Source: JACVRW01 sp963850205
GTDB lineage: Bacteria > Actinomycetota > Thermoleophilia > Solirubrobacterales > Thermoleophilaceae
Length of the DNA stretch: 64,000 bases
Direction of reading: 5' to 3'
Assembly: GCA_963850205.1 (NCBI GenBank)
Contig: CAWKKJ010000008.1
Coordinates: forward strand, 868,001 to 932,000
The number at the start of each line of letters is the position of its first letter. Position 1 is the first letter of the stretch. Below are positions 27,063-37,481 of the stretch, piece by piece. Below the pieces are notes generated by a model. That model was not told the origin of the DNA, did no database searches, and saw nothing but the letters and a program-made list of their open reading frames with translations. A program made the translations under genes and the position numbers.

Positions 27063-29959
27063 CGGTCGCTCCGGCAGATCGAGGGATAGGCACAGCCGCC
27101 GTTCCAGGCGCAGCTGTCGGGCGCCCGGCAGAGCTCTCCCCGGCGCATCCGGCCATCGGTGTCCCGGATCCGCTCCAGCGCCCAGGCCAGCTTGTCGCGG
27201 AACTCCTCCGGCTCGAGGCGATCGCCGGAGAAGAAGCCGCTGCCGAGCTCATCGACGTCGGCGGCGACCATTCCGCGCGGCCGCGGGTCGTTGCTGCCCA
27301 GCGCCACGTAGACCCCTCCGGCCGCGCGAACGTCGAGCAGCGCCTCGACCACCAGCATGTAGAGCGCGGCCTGGAAGCGGTTTTCGCGCTCCCAGCTCGC
27401 CACCTTGTAGCGGTCCACCTTCCTGCTGCTCTTGTAGTCGAGCACCAGCGCCATGCCGTCGTTCACGTCCACGCGGTCGATCCGTCCGCGCACCCGCAGC
27501 CCCTCGGCGATCTCCACCGGCTCGTGGCCGCCGTACCCGAAGCGCAGCTCGAGGTGCTCGGGCTGGAAGCCGCCATCGGAGCCGGCCTCGGCGCGCAGGT
27601 AGCGCAGCAGGTCGAACTCGAGCCGGCGGGCGGCGGCGCGGACGCGGGTCTCCCGCGGCGACAGCCGATAGGCCTCACGGCGGTCGCGCAGCTCCTCGAG
27701 CAGGATGCGCTCGGCCCGCACCAGGTTCCCGGGCGTGACCCGCCGGTCCCCGCTCTCCTCGCGCAGCCGCCGGTAGGTGTGCTCCAGCACCGCGTGGGCG
27801 TAGTCGCCACGCACCATCGCCTCGGGGTCGGGCGCCAGCTCCTCCGGCCTCAGGATCTCCTCCACCAGCCACTTCACCGGGCAGTCGGCGAAGCGCTCGA
27901 GCGCCCCGGCGGAGACGGCGTCGCGGGCGCCGAGCTGCGCCAACAGCGGCTCGGACGTCAGCGGGCCGGGAGCCGGCTCCTCGCGGCGAGGCCCCGACGC
28001 GGCCAGGGCGCGGTCCCATTCCGCGGCCGTCGGCGCCTCCTCCGGCGTCCAGGTGACGTCCGAGAGCGACCGCCTGCGAACCTCGGCCTCGTTCTCGGTG
28101 AGCAGCTCGCGGACGTCGGCGACGAAGAAGGACTCGGCCTCCGGGTTGCCCTCCTCGTCGCTGGAGCGGGAGCTGAGCACGAGCACCCGCTCTGCGCGGG
28201 AGGCGCAGACGTAGAACAGGTAGCGATCGCGGTCGAGGCGGTCCTCCCGCACCGGCAGGACCAGGCCGCTGGCCCGCGCGATCTCGCGGCGGTCCTCGTC
28301 GGCCAGGAAGGGCTCGGGCGATGCGCCGCGCGGAAACTCCCCCTCCTGCAGGCCGCAGACCAGCACCGCCTGGAAGCGGCGGGCGCGAATCGCCTCGGGA
28401 GACGCGACGTGCACCCGGTCCGGCTGGGGGCTCTCCCCCACCGGAACCCGCAGCTCCTCCAGCACGCGCAGCACCCGCTGCGGCTCCGGGGGACGGCCCG
28501 GCAGGGCGCGCAGAGCAGCCAGGGCGGCCCCGGCGGCCGTGTAGGCGCGCGCATCCTCGAGCTCGGCCCCGTCGAGCACGGCGGCCTGGCGCTCGCGCGG
28601 GCGGCTGAAGAGCCGTTCGAGCCGGCTCTCCAGCTCGGACAGCAGCTCGCCCTCGTCGCGGGCCTCCCGCAGGCGATCGAGCTCGTCCAGCGCCCACTGG
28701 TCGCGCTCCCACAGCGCACGGGCCTGGGCCGCGGAGTACGCGCCCTCGCGCCGGACCCCGGCCTCGAGCCGGTCGGCCAGGCCGGGCACCCGCAGGAGCC
28801 CGGGAGTGCGCAGATAGGCGAGCAGGTCCGCCGCGCTGCCGTCGAGGAGGGCACAACGGATCAGGGCGAGCAGGCCGCGACCGAGCCCCGTGTGCCCGAG
28901 GGGGATCTGCCGGTCGATCGAATAGGGGATGCCGTAGGCCCCGAACACCTGCTCCAGCAGCGAGGCCAGGCGAGCCGGCCGCCGGTAGACGACGGCGATC
29001 TCGCCCGGCGGCACGCCCTCACGCAGCAGTTCGAGCACCCGCGCCGCCGCAAGCTCGCACTCGGCCCGTTCACCCCCCGCGCTGTGAAAGGCGATGGCCC
29101 GCCCGGGATAGGCGCGACCCGCCGGCTCGGTCTCGAACAGGTGGCGCTCCAGATGGTGCAGCGCGGCCCTCGAGCCCTCGGCGTAGTGGGTGTCCACCGG
29201 CGCCAGGCTCCGCTCCTCGGCCCCGCGGTCGAGCAGCTCGCCCCGTACCGCGGCCACGGCGCGGAAGGCGACGCGGCCGGCCTCAAACGGAAGCGACACC
29301 ACCACATCCGCCCCGCAGCGGCGGGCCACGGTCTCGAGCGCGTCGAGCTCGAGCGGCGTGAAGTCGTCGAAGCCGTAGACGAACAGGGGCGTGCGCCCCC
29401 ACCGCTCGGGGTCGCGCCGCAGGGCGTCGAGCGCCCGCCAGGCGAACAGCTCCTCGTCCACCAGCCCCGCCGCGGCGAGGCCCTCGCGGTAGCTCCTGTA
29501 GAGGGCGCCCACCTCGTCGGCGTAGCGGCGCCTCGGCCCGTCGCCGGCCCACTGGCGAAGGGCGCTCTGGAGCCGGGCGGGCTCGACCATGGTCCGTCCG
29601 AGCTCGGCCACGAAGCGCACGGCGGCACGCACGAAGCCCGGCTGAGCGGCGGATTCGGCGAGCGCCTCCAGCCCGGCGGCGCGCACCGCCTCTTCGGTGA
29701 TCAGCTCCCGCTGGACATCGGTGGCCACCTTCGCGTGGTGATCGGCCCGGCGCGCGAGCTCCCCGAACAGCCGCCGGAAGCGCAGCACGCTCGCTCCGAA
29801 CACTGCGCCGCGCTCCGCCAGCTCGCGCTGGGCGTGCTCGACGTCCTGGTAGGTGGGCACCACGAGGATCGGCTCCTCCTCGAGCCGGGCCCGCAGGCCG
29901 CCCAGCACGGCGCCCGCCTTGGCGGCGTTGGCGGGTCCGGTGACGAGGGTGAGTGGCAC
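27059..29959 (-). CDS. AddB-like helicase-nuclease subunit with Fe-S nuclease domain
   Basis: 966 aa, GTG start. N-terminal helicase-like region with a degenerate P-loop (TGPANAAKAG; the usual GKT/S is lost), HSAGGERAECELAAARVLELL and LVCGLQEGEFP in the middle, and a C-terminal PD-(D/E)XK domain (HAVLEHTYRRL, DGMALVLDYKSSRKVDRYK, FQAALYMLVVEALL). One cysteine before the nuclease (FADCPVKWLVEEIL) and three at the C-terminus (SCAWNGGCAYPSICR) match the AddB iron-sulfur staple. Coupled to the AddA-like gene (GTGA). Probably non-translocating, Chi-scanning-type partner. Confidence 0.9.
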
Positions 29960-30013
29960 GGGGTGACTACAACTAGCGCGCGGGAAGGACGGCAGACACC
30001 CCGAGAGTCGTCG

Positions 30014-30622
30014 CTAGGACTCCGGTTCTGACGCGAGGACCCCCTGCTCGGCCGCGGCGGCCAGCGCCTGCTCGAAGCGCGCGGGCGGCAGGAGCACGGG
30101 CGCCTCCTGGAGCTCCCAGCCGAAGTTCGGGCGCATCACCCAGCGAGCGATCCGCACCCGCTCGCCGTCGAGCCGCTCGACCCGCAGCTCGTCGCGCAGC
30201 TCGCCCGCGCGGCCCGGGCTGGCGGCATGCGCGCCGTGCGCGACGGCGCCGGCCTCCAGCGAGGCGGGCGGGGCGACCAGCTCCTTGCTCGCTGCCTCGC
30301 GCAGCAGCCCGGCCACGTCCTGCGCGCGCAGCACAGGCGCCTGGCGGGCGATGGCCCCGGCCTGCCAGGCGGCCAGCCGCAGCCCCCCGGGCACCCGCTC
30401 GAGCCGGATCTCGCGACCGTCCTCGTAGGGGCCGGCCGCCGCAAACGGCCCGCGCGAGAGGCGGGTGGAGCCGAGTGCTGCTGCCCGCCGCCCGGAGCCG
30501 GTCCGCGAGCCACCGGAGCGCGACCGGGGGGCGCGCGCCGCTCGCCGCGGATCCAGGACCGTGTCCTTCGAGCAGATCGGGCACTCGGCGGTCAGGCGGT
30601 TGTGACGGCAGAAGCGCGACAC
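30014..30622 (-). CDS. Putative zinc-knuckle protein of unknown function
   Basis: 202 aa, GTG start with TACCCT 8 nt upstream. The N-terminus MSRFCRHNRLTAECPICSKD holds a likely zinc site (C5, H7, C14, C17). A basic, low-complexity linker (about 25-55) follows, then a globular region beginning EIRLERVPGGLRLAAWQ and ending with ARFEQALAAAAEQGVL. I recall similar CRHNR...CPICS proteins from Solirubrobacterales but no function. Divergent from the metallophosphoesterase with 40 bp between starts. Confidence 0.75.
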   Translation of the reverse strand: MSRFCRHNRLTAECPICSKDTVLDPRRAARAPRSRSGGSRTGSGRRAAALGSTRLSRGPFAAAGPYEDGREIRLERVPGGLRLAAWQAGAIARQAPVLRAQDVAGLLREAASKELVAPPASLEAGAVAHGAHAASPGRAGELRDELRVERLDGERVRIARWVMRPNFGWELQEAPVLLPPARFEQALAAAAEQGVLASEPES

Positions 30623-30662
30623 CGGTCCTCAGGGTATCCGGGGGGCTGCCACCATCAGGTAA

Positions 30663-31748
30663 ATGCGCACGGCGGTGGTCTCCGACCTGCACCTGGGCGC
30701 CCTCCGCGGCACCGACCTGGCCTCCGTTCCCGCCCACCGGCGGCGCCTGCTGGAGGCGCTCGAGGGCGCCGACCGGGTGGTCCTGCTCGGCGACCTGATC
30801 GAGGAGCGCGAGCGGCCCGTGGCCGAGCTCCTCGACGTCACCGGGCCCTTCTTCGACGAGCTGGCATCGGTCACGGCGGGCCGGCGGGTGACGATCGTTC
30901 CCGGCAACCACGACCACGGCCTCGCCGAGCCCTGGCTCGCCGATCTGCGGATCGAGGGAACCGAGCTGGAGCCGGCCGGCGAGTGGCCGGTGGAGGCGGG
31001 CCAGGGGACCGCCGCCGCCCGGATCGCCTCCCGGTTGGCGGACAGCGAGGTGACGCTCGCCTACCCGGGGCTGTGGCTGCGCCCGGACGTCTACGCCACC
31101 CATGGCCACTACCTCGACCTGCATCTCACGGTGCCCCGCCTGGAGTCGATCGCCGCGTCGGCGATGACACGGATCAGCGGCCGTCCGGCCGCGTGCGCCT
31201 CGGCCGCCGACTACGAGGCCGTGATGGCGCCGCTGTACGCCTTCTTCGCCGGCCTGGCCCAGGGCGCCTCCCCCCGGGCGCTCTCCCGCGGCGGACGGAC
31301 CTCCCGGGACGTCTGGCGCCGGGTGAACGGCAGCGGCCGCCTCGGTCGTCTGCTGCTGGGCCGGGTGACCATCCCCGGCGCGGTGGCCGCCCTCAACCGC
31401 CTCGGCGTCGGCCCCTTCAAGGCGGTGCTCACGGGCGAGGAGCTGCGCCGCTCGGGCCTCCTGTCGATGGGGCGCGTCGCGGAGACGCTGGCGCCCGGCG
31501 CCGAGCACGTGCTCTTCGGCCACACCCACCGCCCCGGGCCCCTTCCGGGCGACGACCCGGCGGAATGGACCACCCTCTCGGGGATGCGGCTCCACAACAG
31601 CGGCTGCTGGATGATGGAGGGCGCCTTCATCCGGGACTCCGGCGAGCGCAGCCCCTACTGGCCGGGCACGGTGCTGTGGGTGGACGACGCGGGCCCGCCG
31701 CGGCTGGAGAACGCGCTGCGCGACGTGGCGCTGGAGCCGGTGGCGTAG
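30663..31748 (+). CDS. Calcineurin-like metallophosphoesterase
   Basis: 361 aa. All five metallophosphoesterase blocks are visible: D8-x-H10 in SDLHLGA, GDLIE (D44), GNHDH (N82, H83), THGHYLD, and GHTHRPGP. The domain has a long insert (about 170-260) rich in Ala/Arg helices. Resembles the UDP-2,3-diacylglucosamine hydrolase-like branch, but an actinobacterium has no lipid A, so the substrate is uncertain. Cytosolic. Convergent with topB. Confidence 0.88.
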   Translation: MRTAVVSDLHLGALRGTDLASVPAHRRRLLEALEGADRVVLLGDLIEERERPVAELLDVTGPFFDELASVTAGRRVTIVPGNHDHGLAEPWLADLRIEGTELEPAGEWPVEAGQGTAAARIASRLADSEVTLAYPGLWLRPDVYATHGHYLDLHLTVPRLESIAASAMTRISGRPAACASAADYEAVMAPLYAFFAGLAQGASPRALSRGGRTSRDVWRRVNGSGRLGRLLLGRVTIPGAVAALNRLGVGPFKAVLTGEELRRSGLLSMGRVAETLAPGAEHVLFGHTHRPGPLPGDDPAEWTTLSGMRLHNSGCWMMEGAFIRDSGERSPYWPGTVLWVDDAGPPRLENALRDVALEPVA

Positions 31749-31929
31749 ACGCTTCCCCTCCGATGGCACTGGGGTTTTCGCCGGCGGGGCGTAAAAGGGG
31801 GCGGGGTGAAAGGGGCGGCGGCTTCGGAGCCAGGGCTTGGAGGGCAGGCTGCAGAGCGTCGGTTTCGGCACGATCGGCGCCGCCGCACGGTCGGGAGGGT
31901 TTCGCTCTCGGGCGGCCGGCGAGTAGCGC
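31749..31929. other. Intergenic spacer between convergent genes
   Basis: About 180 bp between the phosphoesterase and topB ends. G-rich runs (AAAAGGGGGCGGGGTGAAAGG) but no convincing ORF or terminator stem was seen. Confidence 0.5.
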
Positions 31930-34216
31930 CTAGCCCGCGGCGCGGGCCTTTTCCTTCTCGGCCTCGGACTCCCCGGACGCCGCCGCCGGCAGCTCGGCCG
32001 GCTTCTCCGCCCCGGCCTCCGCCTGCTCCTTCGGCGGCTCCTTGGCCCACTCCTCGTCGAAGTCCACACGCCACTTGCCCTCGTCGGTCTGCTCGAGCTT
32101 GAGCTTGGCCCGGAACGAGCGCCCCGAGCGGCCGCGGAACCCGGTGACCGCTTTGGCGGTCCGGCCGACTGCCCGGGTCCTCGCCCCGCTCGCGCGAGGC
32201 CTTCAGCGAGGCGATCAGCTCCTTGGCCACCGACACCGGCAGCGACTTGCCCGCCTTGCGCTTCCAGATCACGAAGCCGCAGCCGGGGTCGTCGCGCGAC
32301 CAGCACGAGTAGCCCTTGCGGTTCTCGGTGATCTCGCGGCCGCAGACCGGGCAGGGGCCGAGCTTGGCCCGCTCGATGCGCACGCCCTTGAGCTTGTCCA
32401 GCTCCTGCACCGTCTCCGTGGTGAAGCTGGCGATGTCCTTCATGAACGCCGGGCGCGTGTCCTCGCCGTGCTCGATCCGGCGCAGGCGCTTCTCCCAGCT
32501 CCCGGTGAGCTCGGGGGAGGTGAGCGGGTGCCCGTTGAGCAGCCGGATCACCTGGATGCCCTTCTCGGTGGCCACCAGGGCGCGGCCCTCGCGCTCGATG
32601 TACTCGCGGTTGATGAGCAGCTCGATGATCCCGGCGCGGGTGGCCGGCGTGCCGATGCCCGAGTCCTTCATGGCCTCACGCAGCTCGGCGTCCTCGACCT
32701 CCTTGCCCGCCGTCTCCATCGCCCCCAGCAGGGAGGCGTCGGAGAAGCGGCGCGGGGGCTGGGTCTCCTTGCGCAGCGACTCGACCGAGCGGGTCTGCAC
32801 GGACTCGCCCTGGTCGAGCTTGGGCAGCAGCTGGTCGCCGCCGGAGTCGTCCTCGCGGCCGTCGACCGAGGCCTCCTCGCCGTAGACCGCCTTCCAGCCG
32901 GGCTCGATCAGGCGCCGGCCGCTCGTCCGAAAGACATGTTCGGCCACGGTGGTCTCCACGCGGGTGCGCTCGAACTCGGCGTCGGGATGGAAGATGGCCA
33001 GAAAGCGCTTGGCCACCAGGTCGTAGACCTTCAGCTCGTCCTGGCCCATGCGGCCCATGTTGTGCTCGGAGCGGGTGGGGATGATCGCGTGGTGGTCCTC
33101 GACCTTCTTGTCGTTGACCACGCGGCCCAGCGGCAGCCGCTCGAGGGAGGTCACGTACTGTGCCGCCCGCGCGTAGGCGCCGCTCTTGCCGACGAGCGCG
33201 GCCGTGGGCTTGATCTCGGCGATCATGTCGCCGGTCAGGAAGCGCGAGTTGGTGCGCGGGTAGGTGATCGCCTTGTGCTCCTCGTACAGGCGCTGTGCCG
33301 CCGCGAGGGTGCGCCGGGCGGCGAAGCCGTAGAGCGTGTTGGCGTGACGCTGCAGGCTGGTGAGGTCGTAGAGGAGCTGCGGGCGCTCGCGCTCCTCCTT
33401 CTTCTCCAGCTTGGTGATCTCGCCGGGCCGGCCCTCGACCGCCGTCACGACGGCGGTGGCGTCCGCCTCCGCCGGCAGGCGCTTGCCCCCCAGGTAGCGG
33501 CCGGTGTAGCGGCGCTCGCCCGAAGCCTCGAAGCGGGCCTCCACCAGCCAGTAGGGCTCCGGCTTGAAGGCCCGGATCTCCTCCTCACGCCGGGCGATGA
33601 GCGCGAGCGTGGGCGTCTGCACCCGGCCGAGCGAGACCGCTCCGTCGAACGCCGCCCGCAGCCGGATGGATGCTGCCCGGGTGGCGTTCATGCCCACCAC
33701 CCAGTCGGCCTCCGAGCGCGAGCGCGCCGCGGCCTCCAGCGGCTTCATCTCCTCGCCGGGCCGCAGGTGCTCGAACGCCTCCGCTATGGCGCTCTTGGTC
33801 ATCGACGACAGCCACAGGCGCAGCACGGGCTTCTCCACCGGGGCGGTCTCGTACAGGTAGGCGAAGATCAGCTCGCCCTCGCGGCCGGCGTCACAGGCGT
33901 TGACGATCGACTCGATCTCGCCGCCCTTCATGAGCTTGTGGATCGCCCGCAGCTGCTTGGCCGCCCTGTCGTCGTTGGGGACGAGCTTGAACTGGTCGGG
34001 GATGATCGGCAGATCGGCGAAGCGCCACTTCTTGAGCTTGGGGTCGTACTGATCGGGCTCGGCCAGCCCGACCAGGTGGCCGACGGCCCAGGTGACGACG
34101 TAGTCGTCGCCCACCAGATGGGTCTTGTCCTTGGACTGCGAGAAGGATCCCGGCAGCGTGCCCGACAGGTCGCGGGCCACGGACGGCTTCTCGGCGATGA
34201 CTAGGGTCTTGGCCAT
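31930..34216 (-). CDS. topB: DNA topoisomerase III-type (TopB), with C-terminal frameshift
   Basis: Type IA topoisomerase relaxing and decatenating DNA. TOPRIM domain (LVIAEKPSVARDL, NACDAGREGELIF), active-site Tyr in AITYPRTNSRFL, a C-terminal zinc motif (CPVCGREITENRKGYSCWSR, then DPGC). The first frame is intact to KASRERGED; then conserved sequence continues one base out of phase (TAKAVTGFRGRSGRSFRAKL, then WRVDFDEEWAKEPP) to a TAG at 31932. The total length is 3n+1, implying one extra base between about 32155 and 32185. Catalytic domains are unaffected. A GAGAAGGGA ribosome site precedes the ATG. The same frame without the shift would run on to 31655 as Arg-rich nonsense. Confidence 0.93.
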
Positions 34217-35642
34217 AGCGGTCCCTTCTCACGATACGCATATAGGCCGTCACACCGCCACGGGCTGGTGGCTCGAGGAGGCCGGGCCGGTCGAGGCTCG
34301 CCGGCCCCTCGCCGAGGCGATCAGCGCGGACGTGCTGGTGATCGGCGGCGGCTATACGGGCCTCTGGACCGCCTGGCATCTGCTGCAGGCGGAGCCCGGC
34401 GCGCGCGTGGCCGTCCTTGAGGGCGGGGTGTGCGGACACGGCCCGAGCGGGCGCAACGGAGGCTTCTGCGAGTCGATGTGGCTGAGCGCGCCGGCGCTGC
34501 GGGAGCGCTTCGGAGATGGGCCCGCCCGTGACCTGCTGGAGGCGTCGAGCCGCAGCGTAAGCGAGATCGGCGCCTGGTGTGAGGAGCAGGAGGTGGACGC
34601 CTGGTTCGATCAGTCCGGCTACCTGTGCGTGTCCACGGCTCCGGCGTTCGACGACGTCGGCCGCGCCGCCGTCGAGGCCGCGGCCGAGCTGGGCGCGCCC
34701 GAGCGGGTGGTGGCGCTGAGCCCCGGCGAGGTGCGGGAGCGCTGCCACTCGCCCCGGTTCCGCGGCGGCGTCTCGATCCCCGACTTTGCCACGGTGCAGC
34801 CGGCGCGGCTGGCCCTCGGCCTGCGCAGGCGGCTGATCGAGCGCGGCGCGCTCGTCTTCGAGTCCTCGCGCGTGGAGCACCTCCGCTCCCACCCCGGGGG
34901 CGTGGTGGCCGAGACCCGGGCGGGCAGCGTCCGGGCCCGCGCCGCCGTGCTCGCCATGGGCCCGGAGGCGCGCGCGCTGCGCCCGCTGCGCACCCGGCTG
35001 TCGGTCACGTCGTCCCACATCGTGCTCACCGAGCCGGTGCCCGACCTGCTCGAGGAGATCGGCTGGACCGGCGGTGAGTGCATCACCGACGGCCGGACGC
35101 TCGTCCATTACTTCCGCACCACGCGCGACGGACGCATCGTGTTCGGCTGGGGCGGGGGCCGGCTCGCCTGGGGCGCGCGGGTCAACGGCCGCACCGAGAT
35201 CGACCGCGACGTGGCGGAGCACGTCTGCGCGGACCTGTTGCAGCTGTTCCCGGGCCTGCGCTCGGTGAGCATGACCCACGCCTGGGGCGGGCCGATCGAC
35301 GTGTCGCCGAGCCACATCCCCCAAGTCGGCAGCCTCCCCGGCGTGCCCGTGCACTACGCGTTCGGCTACACGGGCAACGGGGTGGGCCCGAGCCAACTGG
35401 CCGGGCGCATCCTGGCCTCGCTTGCGCTCGACCGGCGCGATGCGGCCAGCCGCCTGCCGATCGTCGACTCGGGGCCGGGAGCGCTCGTGCCCCCGGAGCC
35501 GCTGGCCTTTTTCGGCGGCTCGCTGGTCCGCGCGGCGCTGGTGCGCCGGGAGCGGATCGAGCAGGAGGGCGGACGGGCCGACGCGCTCACGCGGGCCGCG
35601 TGCGCGGCCCCCCGCGCGGTGGGTATCCACCTGGCGCGCTGA
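34197..35642 (+). CDS. FAD-dependent amine-oxidase-type oxidoreductase (DAO family), start uncertain
   Basis: About 481 aa. Rossmann motif ADVLVIGGGYTGLWTAWHLL, then GPSGRNGGFCESMW, C-terminal HAWGGPIDVSPSHIPQVGSL and HYAFGYTGNGVGPSQLAGRI: the D-amino-acid-oxidase-like family (gamma-glutamylputrescine oxidase, glycine/sarcosine oxidases). Conserved sequence starts GRHTATGWWLEEAGPVE; at the expected initiator the codon is ATA (IGRHT). The nearest in-frame starts are ATG 34197 or TTG 34206, inside the divergent topB 5' end. Reduces O2 or an acceptor while oxidising a small amine; substrate unknown. Confidence 0.85.
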   Translation: MTRVLAIAVPSHDTHIGRHTATGWWLEEAGPVEARRPLAEAISADVLVIGGGYTGLWTAWHLLQAEPGARVAVLEGGVCGHGPSGRNGGFCESMWLSAPALRERFGDGPARDLLEASSRSVSEIGAWCEEQEVDAWFDQSGYLCVSTAPAFDDVGRAAVEAAAELGAPERVVALSPGEVRERCHSPRFRGGVSIPDFATVQPARLALGLRRRLIERGALVFESSRVEHLRSHPGGVVAETRAGSVRARAAVLAMGPEARALRPLRTRLSVTSSHIVLTEPVPDLLEEIGWTGGECITDGRTLVHYFRTTRDGRIVFGWGGGRLAWGARVNGRTEIDRDVAEHVCADLLQLFPGLRSVSMTHAWGGPIDVSPSHIPQVGSLPGVPVHYAFGYTGNGVGPSQLAGRILASLALDRRDAASRLPIVDSGPGALVPPEPLAFFGGSLVRAALVRRERIEQEGGRADALTRAACAAPRAVGIHLAR

Positions 35643-35808
35643 GCGCGAACGTGCGCAAACGCACAGAACCAGGCGCGCCATTGCGATAGACCGGAGCCGT
35701 GCACCGTAATTCGGCCGGCCCCGGCCGGTTGGACAGGCGATGGAGAGTGTTGCGCAGCCCTCGCCCGTGCCCTTCCGCCGGCGGTCTGGACACGGGAGGA
35801 TGAGCGGC

Positions 35809-37452
35809 ATGCCCGCCGCCGAGTCCCCGGCGGACGAAGCCCGGCTGGCCCAGCAGGCCGCCGCCGGCAACGGCGACGCCTTCGCCGATCTCTACGAGCG
35901 CTACGAGCGCCGGGCCTACAACCTCTGCTACCGGATCCTGGGCTCGGAGGACGACGCCGCCGACGCCACCCAGGAGGCCTTCGTGGGCCTGCTGCGGCGC
36001 CTGCCGAGCCTCGATGGCCGCGACCTGGCCTTCGGCTCCTATCTCTTCACCTCGGCCCGGAACGCCTGCTACGACCTGATCGAGCGCCGCCGCCGCACGG
36101 AGCCCAGCGACGACATCCCCGAGTCGTCGATCCCCGTGGGCGGGGGCGTCGGCGGAGGAGGCTTCGGCTTCGACCCGGGCGATCCGGAGGACGATCCGGA
36201 GCGCAACGTGCTCCTCGACGCCCGCCAGGAGGAGATCCGGGCCGCCAACGCCGGCCTCCCCGAACGGCAGCGCGAGGCGCTGGCGCTGAAGGAGCTCGAG
36301 GAGCTGTCCTACGACGAGATCGCCGCGATCATGGGCATGAACCGCAACTCGGTGGCCCAGCTGATCTCGCGGGCGCGGATCAACCTGCGCGATGCCCTGC
36401 GCGGCAGCGCGCTGGCCTCCATCGCCGCGGCCACGCCGGAGTGCGAGCGGGCCCTCGCCCTCATGGCGGCCCGCCAGGACGACCAGCCGATCGAGGACGC
36501 CGCCTGGCTCGATCTGCACGCCCGGGACTGCGAGACCTGCCGCCTCAGCCGGGAGGCCATGGACGAGGCCGGCCTCTCCTATCGCTCCTGGATCCCGATC
36601 GCCGCGGCGCCCGTGCTGTTCCGCGAGACGATGGCCGAGGCGGCCGAGGCCGTGGGCGCCGATTGGAGCGACGTGGCTGCCCGGCGCGAAGCCGCACGCG
36701 GCCGGACGCGCGCGGATCGGCTCCGGCGTGGGGCCGGCCGGAGCCTGAGCGCCAACGGCTCCTCCCCGGTCCTCGCCCACCGCAGGCGGGATCTCGTCCT
36801 CATCGGTGTCCTGACCCTCGCGCTGGTGGTCGTGGTCTTCGCCGGCGCCACGGGGGACGACGACCAGCCGCCTGTGAGCGCGCTGAACGTGGCCGACGAG
36901 TCGGCGCAGGAGGCCGAGCCCGAGCCCGGCGCTCCCGAGGATCCCGCCCAAGCGGCGAAGAAGGGCGAGAGCCCCGAGACGAAGGCGGGCGACGGCTCGC
37001 CGGGTGCCGCTCCCGGCGGAGACAACGAGAACAAGCCGGGGGCAGAGGACGAGGAGCCCGCCGGCGGCGCGAGCGACGAGCCGTCGAGTCCCCGCGCGCG
37101 GAGCGGGGAGACGGCCGGGCGCGCCGGCCCGGGCGGCGGTGCCGATCGCCGCGGAGCCGGCGACGGGGCGAGCGCAGGAGGAGGCGAGCCGAGCGGCGGC
37201 GAGCCGCCGGCCCGGACGAGCAACCCGGCCGACACGCCGCAGTCCGATCCGACCCCCTCCGACCCGCCGCCCGAGCGTGCGCAGCCCGAGCCGCCGCCGA
37301 CGCGACGCCCCGACCCGCCGCCACCGCCGCCGCGTGAAGAGCCGCCCGTGCGCCAGCCGCCGGCCGGGATTCCCGGCACACCGCCCCCGACCGGCGTTCC
37401 GGGCACTCCGCCGCGCCCGACTCCACCGCCACCGAGGCGGCCGCCGCCCTAA
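35809..37452 (+). CDS. Sigma-70 (ECF-type) factor fused to zinc anti-sigma-like motif, membrane segment and Pro-rich tail
   Basis: 547 aa from the ATG at 35809, 9 nt after GGGAGG. Sigma region 2 (residues 10-85: FADLYERYERRAYNLCYRIL, DATQEAFVGLLRRLPS) and region 4 (about 145-200: LPERQREALALKELEELSYD, MGMNRNSVAQLISRARINLR) are clear. Then HARDCETC gives the HxxxCxxC motif (H237, C241, C244) of zinc-binding anti-sigma (ZAS) domains. A single membrane segment follows (about 328-350, LVLIGVLTLALVVVVFAGA) and about 190 residues rich in Pro/Glu/Gly/Ala. The polypeptide would place a sigma factor under membrane tethering with a cell-surface tail. Confidence 0.85.
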   Translation: MPAAESPADEARLAQQAAAGNGDAFADLYERYERRAYNLCYRILGSEDDAADATQEAFVGLLRRLPSLDGRDLAFGSYLFTSARNACYDLIERRRRTEPSDDIPESSIPVGGGVGGGGFGFDPGDPEDDPERNVLLDARQEEIRAANAGLPERQREALALKELEELSYDEIAAIMGMNRNSVAQLISRARINLRDALRGSALASIAAATPECERALALMAARQDDQPIEDAAWLDLHARDCETCRLSREAMDEAGLSYRSWIPIAAAPVLFRETMAEAAEAVGADWSDVAARREAARGRTRADRLRRGAGRSLSANGSSPVLAHRRRDLVLIGVLTLALVVVVFAGATGDDDQPPVSALNVADESAQEAEPEPGAPEDPAQAAKKGESPETKAGDGSPGAAPGGDNENKPGAEDEEPAGGASDEPSSPRARSGETAGRAGPGGGADRRGAGDGASAGGGEPSGGEPPARTSNPADTPQSDPTPSDPPPERAQPEPPPTRRPDPPPPPPREEPPVRQPPAGIPGTPPPTGVPGTPPRPTPPPPRRPPP

Positions 37453-37481
37453 CGCGATCAGGCTACGATCGGCCGAGCCCG

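Noticed and set aside
35690..35740. GGCCGGCCCCGGCCGG hairpin before the sigma gene as a riboswitch
   Set aside because: Self-complementary GC runs of this size are expected at this base composition; no conserved aptamer pattern is visible.
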